Positions 7,201-8,574 of a DNA stretch of 8,574 nucleotides are shown here, piece by piece. How positions within the stretch are numbered: the stretch's first letter is position 1; each line of letters starts with the position of its first letter. Location: the NCBI GenBank assembly GCA_020058965.1, contig JAGVCY010000223.1, positions 1 to 8,574 of the forward strand, written 5' to 3'. The notes beneath the pieces are model-generated. The model was given only the letters and a program-made list of their open reading frames with translations, searched no databases and was not told the DNA's origin. A program made the translations under genes and the position numbers. Source of the DNA: Candidatus Omnitrophota bacterium. Its GTDB lineage: Bacteria; Omnitrophota; Gorgyraeia; 2-02-FULL-51-18; JAGOUK01.

Positions 7201-8574
7201 TCCCGCGCCGTGTAATCGAACGGTCAAATGCCGCAGGGCAAATTCACGCGTCATCGGCTCCGCAAAGTTAACGCCCGTGAAGCGGTCGAGTTCCGCCGGG
7301 CTCAGGAATGTCCTCTCCTGCGCCGAACACACGGCGACAAATTTGAGGTTCGGAGGCGAATGCGAGTAGAACCAACGCGCGAACGCCATCGCCGCGACCG
7401 AGCGTTCGCCCGACCGGAGCAATTCATCCATCGTCGGCGGTGTGGCGTCCCCAAAGGTGGCGGCATATTCCCCATAAAGCCGCTTCCATACTCCGGGATC
7501 CGCCGCGGAAGCAAGATGGATCTTTTGATAGAGCTTGCCCGTGATCTGGGGATCGATGACTTCATCGATCTCGGTCAGCACCTTCGTTTGCAAAAATTCG
7601 TTGAGCGCCGGCGCCGCCTGACCGCTCAAGTGAGTGTGATTGTGCATCAGAGCCACGACTGGACGATCGGGGGAGGCGCCGGGCTCCGAGGCATAGCCCA
7701 GTCTGGCCTGCTCGATCAGGTCCGGAATGATCCCGAGCCCTTTTTCGAGCAGAGGGGACCGGCGCTCAAGCCGTTTCCATCCGTCCAGAATTCCGGGCCG
7801 GCGGGCGGTGCGCGGCGGCACATACCCTCCCAAAAACTGCCGGCGTTTATCGAAGTATCCCAGCGGCACATCGACCAGCTTGGCACCGGGAAGAATAGCT
7901 TTAAGCACCTCGCGAGGTTCGACGGCGGTGTTCGCGGCGTTGGCGAAGATCATCACTGGACGGTTCTGGCCCAAGGCGGACTCGAGCGCATCCTTCGGCG
8001 TGGAGAGGGTGGTGTGCGGCAGATCCTGTTTTTTTAGAATTTCATTGATGATCTGAAGGGCCTTCGCCTTGTCTTCCGTTTTCATCCAAAGATATCCGTA
8101 AACTCCTTGCATCGCCGCGGCAAACGCTTCATCCTCATCTTGATCTGCATCGAGGCGTCGCTTAAAATCGGCCAATGCGCGCAAAATTTCGCGCCGAGTC
8201 ACTTCTTGCGGGGAAGTGAGCGTGTAGTCTTCCTTTTTGGCCTTGCGGAGCGCGGTGTGAATCTCAAACAACACGGACGAAAACCGCTTCCGTTGGCGGG
8301 AAAGACCCAGTTTTTCAAAAAAACCGTTGATGATTTCGCGATACGCTTCGGTTGGTGTCGCGAGCGTGTATCGCGGCAAAAGCGCCGCCACGCCGTAGGG
8401 TATGGCGGATCGGCCCGAGTAATTGTCGGGATTCACGGTGTAAATGCTAAAGTTCGATCCATCGATTGTCGTGAAGGGCGCCGCAAATGGCTCGTCATGA
8501 TCTGTCTGATATTCGGCCAGATCTTTGCGGGTGCGGCGCGTCTGATCGGGAAACAGCCGAGCATGAACGATTGG
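1..8574 (-). CDS. Giant multidomain midasin-like AAA+/metallopeptidase/VWA protein (internal fragment, both ends missing)
   Basis: One frame is open across the whole window, 2,858 codons on the minus strand, with no in-frame stop. No other frame gives a plausible gene. In order it holds a partial AAA+ module, four complete AAA+ modules, a helical linker, a HELGH zincin-like domain, a Lys-then-Asp-rich linker, a VWA domain with a full MIDAS, and an unrecognised C-terminal part. This is the layout of eukaryotic midasin, a single-chain six-AAA ATPase with a C-terminal MIDAS, but with a peptidase-like domain added. The start cannot be chosen because the frame is still open at position 8574; the stop lies beyond position 1. 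No signal peptide or clear membrane segment is visible, so this portion is probably cytoplasmic. Likely role (inference): ATP-driven remodelling or extraction of a protein partner bound at the MIDAS, possibly coupled to proteolysis. The single-gene call and domain order are firm; substrate and function are unknown. Confidence 0.93.
1297..1337. repeat. Short in-frame tandem duplication, 21-nt period
   Basis: Positions 1297-1316 and 1318-1337 are identical except for one base (G at 1306, A at 1327). The 21-base period keeps the frame and gives SGARMAQSGARMA in the protein, just after the VWA domain. It looks like a recent slippage or duplication of seven codons in a linker, and is probably neutral. 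Confidence 0.8.
1381..1920 (-). other. VWA domain with complete MIDAS
   Basis: Residues 2219-2398. Strand 1 and the metal motif read DIELIVDISGSMG, giving D2228, S2230 and S2232 of DxSxS. The MIDAS threonine is T2307 in GSSGTDI and the distal aspartate is D2336 in TIIITDGI. A later strand, LDIVFIGVQ, completes the Rossmann-like order, followed by the helix MELLIKLANLKAKL. All five metal-coordinating positions are present, so Mg binding and capture of an acidic residue on a partner are expected. In midasin this domain docks on ubiquitin-like domains of assembly factors; in MoxR-associated VWA proteins it couples the motor to its target. The target here is unknown. Confidence 0.94.
2110..2445 (-). 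other. Low-complexity linker, Lys/Gly/Pro-rich then Asp-rich
   Basis: Residues 2044-2155. The first half is basic (KPKGKGK, GKKGKKG) and the second is strongly acidic (DRDKDKDKEKG, DDPADDGKDD, TDEEDD). This is almost certainly disordered. An acidic Asp/Glu-rich stretch directly before the MIDAS domain is a hallmark of midasin and also occurs in CobT, so its position supports the family assignment. The sharp split into a basic and an acidic half is unusual and may allow the linker to fold back on itself or contact the ring. Confidence 0.88.
2446..2769 (-). other. Helical region after the zincin-like domain, unrecognised
   Basis: Residues 1936-2043. It is mostly helix-forming sequence (AAILKELKSLEPEQIRQLAAR, in which CYEYSNRYLY follows) with one glycine-rich turn (ATGGDGG). 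It may be the C-terminal helical part of the peptidase domain or a spacer. It contains HEELH at 2734-2748, discussed among the rejected observations. No family is recognised. Confidence 0.4.
2770..3360 (-). other. Putative zinc metallopeptidase (gluzincin-like) domain with HELGH
   Basis: Residues 1739-1935. The core motif is NWSCWHELGHLIDELK: H1868 and H1872 would bind zinc and E1869 would be the general base. The preceding strand-rich stretch (GAAAYFEGEHAVVF) resembles the edge strand before the active-site helix in zincins. A third ligand is expected downstream: E1891 (NVELHS, 18 residues after H1872) and E1907, E1910 or E1912 in HPKEYIESELAK are candidates. The latter resembles the '..EyfAE.fa' helix of anthrax-lethal-factor-like and related peptidases, whose third Glu lies about 39 residues after the second His. 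The fold is inferred from motif and context. It sits between the AAA+ ring and the MIDAS, where a peptidase is not known in midasin. The exact family is not recognised. Confidence 0.62.
3361..3780 (-). other. Charged helical linker, possible coiled coil
   Basis: Residues 1599-1738. The sequence is rich in Glu, Gln, Lys, Arg and Leu with few Gly or Pro, strongest at 1619-1670 (for example DQMKLEEDVEDEQKK and QQQLRERLARWAED). This suggests long amphipathic helices or a short coiled coil. In midasin a very long helical linker follows AAA6 and transmits ring movement to the MIDAS; this segment holds the same place but is much shorter. No catalytic motif is seen. Confidence 0.55.
3781..4860 (-). 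other. AAA+ module E, ATPase-competent, last of the ring
   Basis: Residues 1239-1598. It begins with about 100 beta-rich residues (for example GYTYTLSNSIMID), then a helix, and then Walker A DGETGLAKTTG (1387-1394 for GxxGxxKT). Walker B is SILLIDEANAS (D1475, E1476) and sensor 1 is LTFNPT (N1521), followed by YVGRGR. The finger position reads IASWAHKIW, with W1539 replacing Arg, which matches the dead site in module D. The segment DPMDYSDFEQAEIL begins the lid, as in midasin-type modules. This is the last AAA+ unit before the linker and MIDAS, so it corresponds in order to midasin AAA6. In a closed ring its finger would come from the first module, outside the window. Confidence 0.92.
4861..5838 (-). 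other. AAA+ module D, degenerate but with arginine finger
   Basis: Residues 913-1238. The P-loop position reads PVALVENDGADALQIAR: the first Gly is Glu930 and the Lys-Thr pair is Ala-Leu. The Walker B position reads LLFFQYID, with Q1028 and Y1029 in place of Asp-Glu. Sensor 1 is lost (VVSVPSEN). The finger segment LSSAFLNRFEVLRV is canonical, with R1091. A helical lid follows, containing AADVIYRAGLSDKD. The module is therefore inferred to be a non-hydrolysing structural unit that activates the ATP site of module C in trans. Dynein and midasin also mix active and inactive modules in one chain, so degeneracy alone does not suggest a pseudogene, and the reading frame is unbroken. Confidence 0.7.
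5839..6960 (-). other. AAA+ module C, ATPase-competent
   Basis: Residues 539-912. After a short beta-rich lead-in (GIYFYADGFEIL), the module shows Walker A GYPGGGKT (624-631), Walker B GGIFTLDEGA (D699, E700) and sensor 1 TITQNP (N750), followed by AGR. The lid carries LSPRQLIM with R830 as a sensor-2 candidate. All residues for Mg-ATP binding and hydrolysis are present. The arginine-finger position reads AKMWFSNV, with W773 where RF is expected, so this module should not complete the site of module B, which is itself dead. Arg1091 of module D is the likely trans finger for the module C site. This is the clearest active motor unit together with module E. Confidence 0.92.
6961..7965 (-). other. 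AAA+ module B, degenerate (no Walker A, Walker B or sensor 1)
   Basis: Residues 204-538. The fold is recognisable from its motif positions although the catalytic residues are gone. RPVMIFANAANTAV (211-218 in place of GxxGxGKT) occupies the P-loop position. It is followed by a GGYVPP segment near 250, typical after strand 2 in midasin modules. VVALMHNH (H311, N312) replaces hhhhDE, and the following helix, APALNEFLQ, is still of the usual 'xxLNxLL' type. KFVAVCSAQ replaces the sensor-1 'aTxNP'. The finger segment FLSPAELDRFTGV is intact (R431). I infer a structural module that binds no ATP hydrolytically but supplies Arg431 to the ATP site of module A. It could be mistaken for an unrelated domain if viewed alone. 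Confidence 0.65.
7960..8574 (-). other. AAA+ module A, C-terminal part only (sensor 1, arginine finger, lid)
   Basis: Residues 1-205. The window opens after the Walker B position of this module. The stretch IYTVNPDNYSGR (N48) matches the AAA+ sensor-1 pattern 'aT.NP....GR' of the midasin/MoxR/dynein type, and AALLPRYTL (R68) sits where the arginine finger of such modules is found. The helical lid follows, with TSPQEVTRREIL at about 121-132; the sensor-2-like position has Gln (Q123) rather than Arg. The P-loop would be upstream of the window. Module B keeps its own arginine finger, so I infer that module A has a functional ATP site. The assignment rests on motif order and on the similar modules that follow. 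Confidence 0.65.

Noticed and set aside
7228..8037. Plus-strand open frame of 269 codons
   Set aside because: It is antisense to modules A and B of the real gene, is Arg-rich and has no recognisable domain.
1..8574. CRISPR array, tRNA/rRNA, insertion sequence or promoter/terminator
   Set aside because: No regular direct repeats with spacers, no RNA-like structures and no transposase motifs were seen, and the whole window is coding, leaving no intergenic space for regulatory sites.

Overview
The whole window lies inside one very large protein-coding gene on the minus strand. Reading the complement in the frame whose codons occupy plus-strand triplets 1-3, 4-6, ... 8572-8574 gives 2,858 consecutive sense codons with no stop, and neither the start nor the end of the gene is present. 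There is no intergenic DNA, so no promoter, terminator, RNA gene or second gene can be called. Residue numbers below count from the plus-strand right edge (position 8574 = first base of residue 1) and are window-relative.

From the N-terminal side the polypeptide contains: the C-terminal part of one AAA+ module (A), then four complete AAA+ modules (B, C, D, E), a helical charged linker, a putative zinc-metallopeptidase domain with HELGH, a helical segment, a low-complexity linker that runs from Lys/Gly-rich to Asp-rich, a von Willebrand factor A (VWA/MIDAS) domain with DISGSMG, and about 460 residues of unrecognised C-terminal sequence that continues past the window edge. Modules C and E have intact Walker A, Walker B and sensor-1 motifs. 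B and D keep the fold pattern but have lost all three. The arginine fingers fit a ring arranged along one chain: where an ATP site is dead, the finger expected from the next module is also lost, with Trp in its place.

The order 'concatenated AAA+ modules, helical linker, acidic linker, MIDAS domain' is that of eukaryotic midasin (Rea1/Mdn1). Bacteria normally carry AAA+ and VWA on separate chains, as in MoxR-VWA pairs such as RavA-ViaA and CobS-CobT. The inferred job is an ATP-driven remodelling machine that grips a partner through the MIDAS metal site. A peptidase domain between motor and MIDAS would add cleavage, and I know of no described midasin with one.

The organism cannot be fixed from this sequence. 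Dense, moderately GC-rich, intron-free coding sequence suggests a bacterium. Enormous genes with mixed domains have been reported in candidate bacterial phyla, notably Omnitrophota, which I consider the best guess at low confidence.
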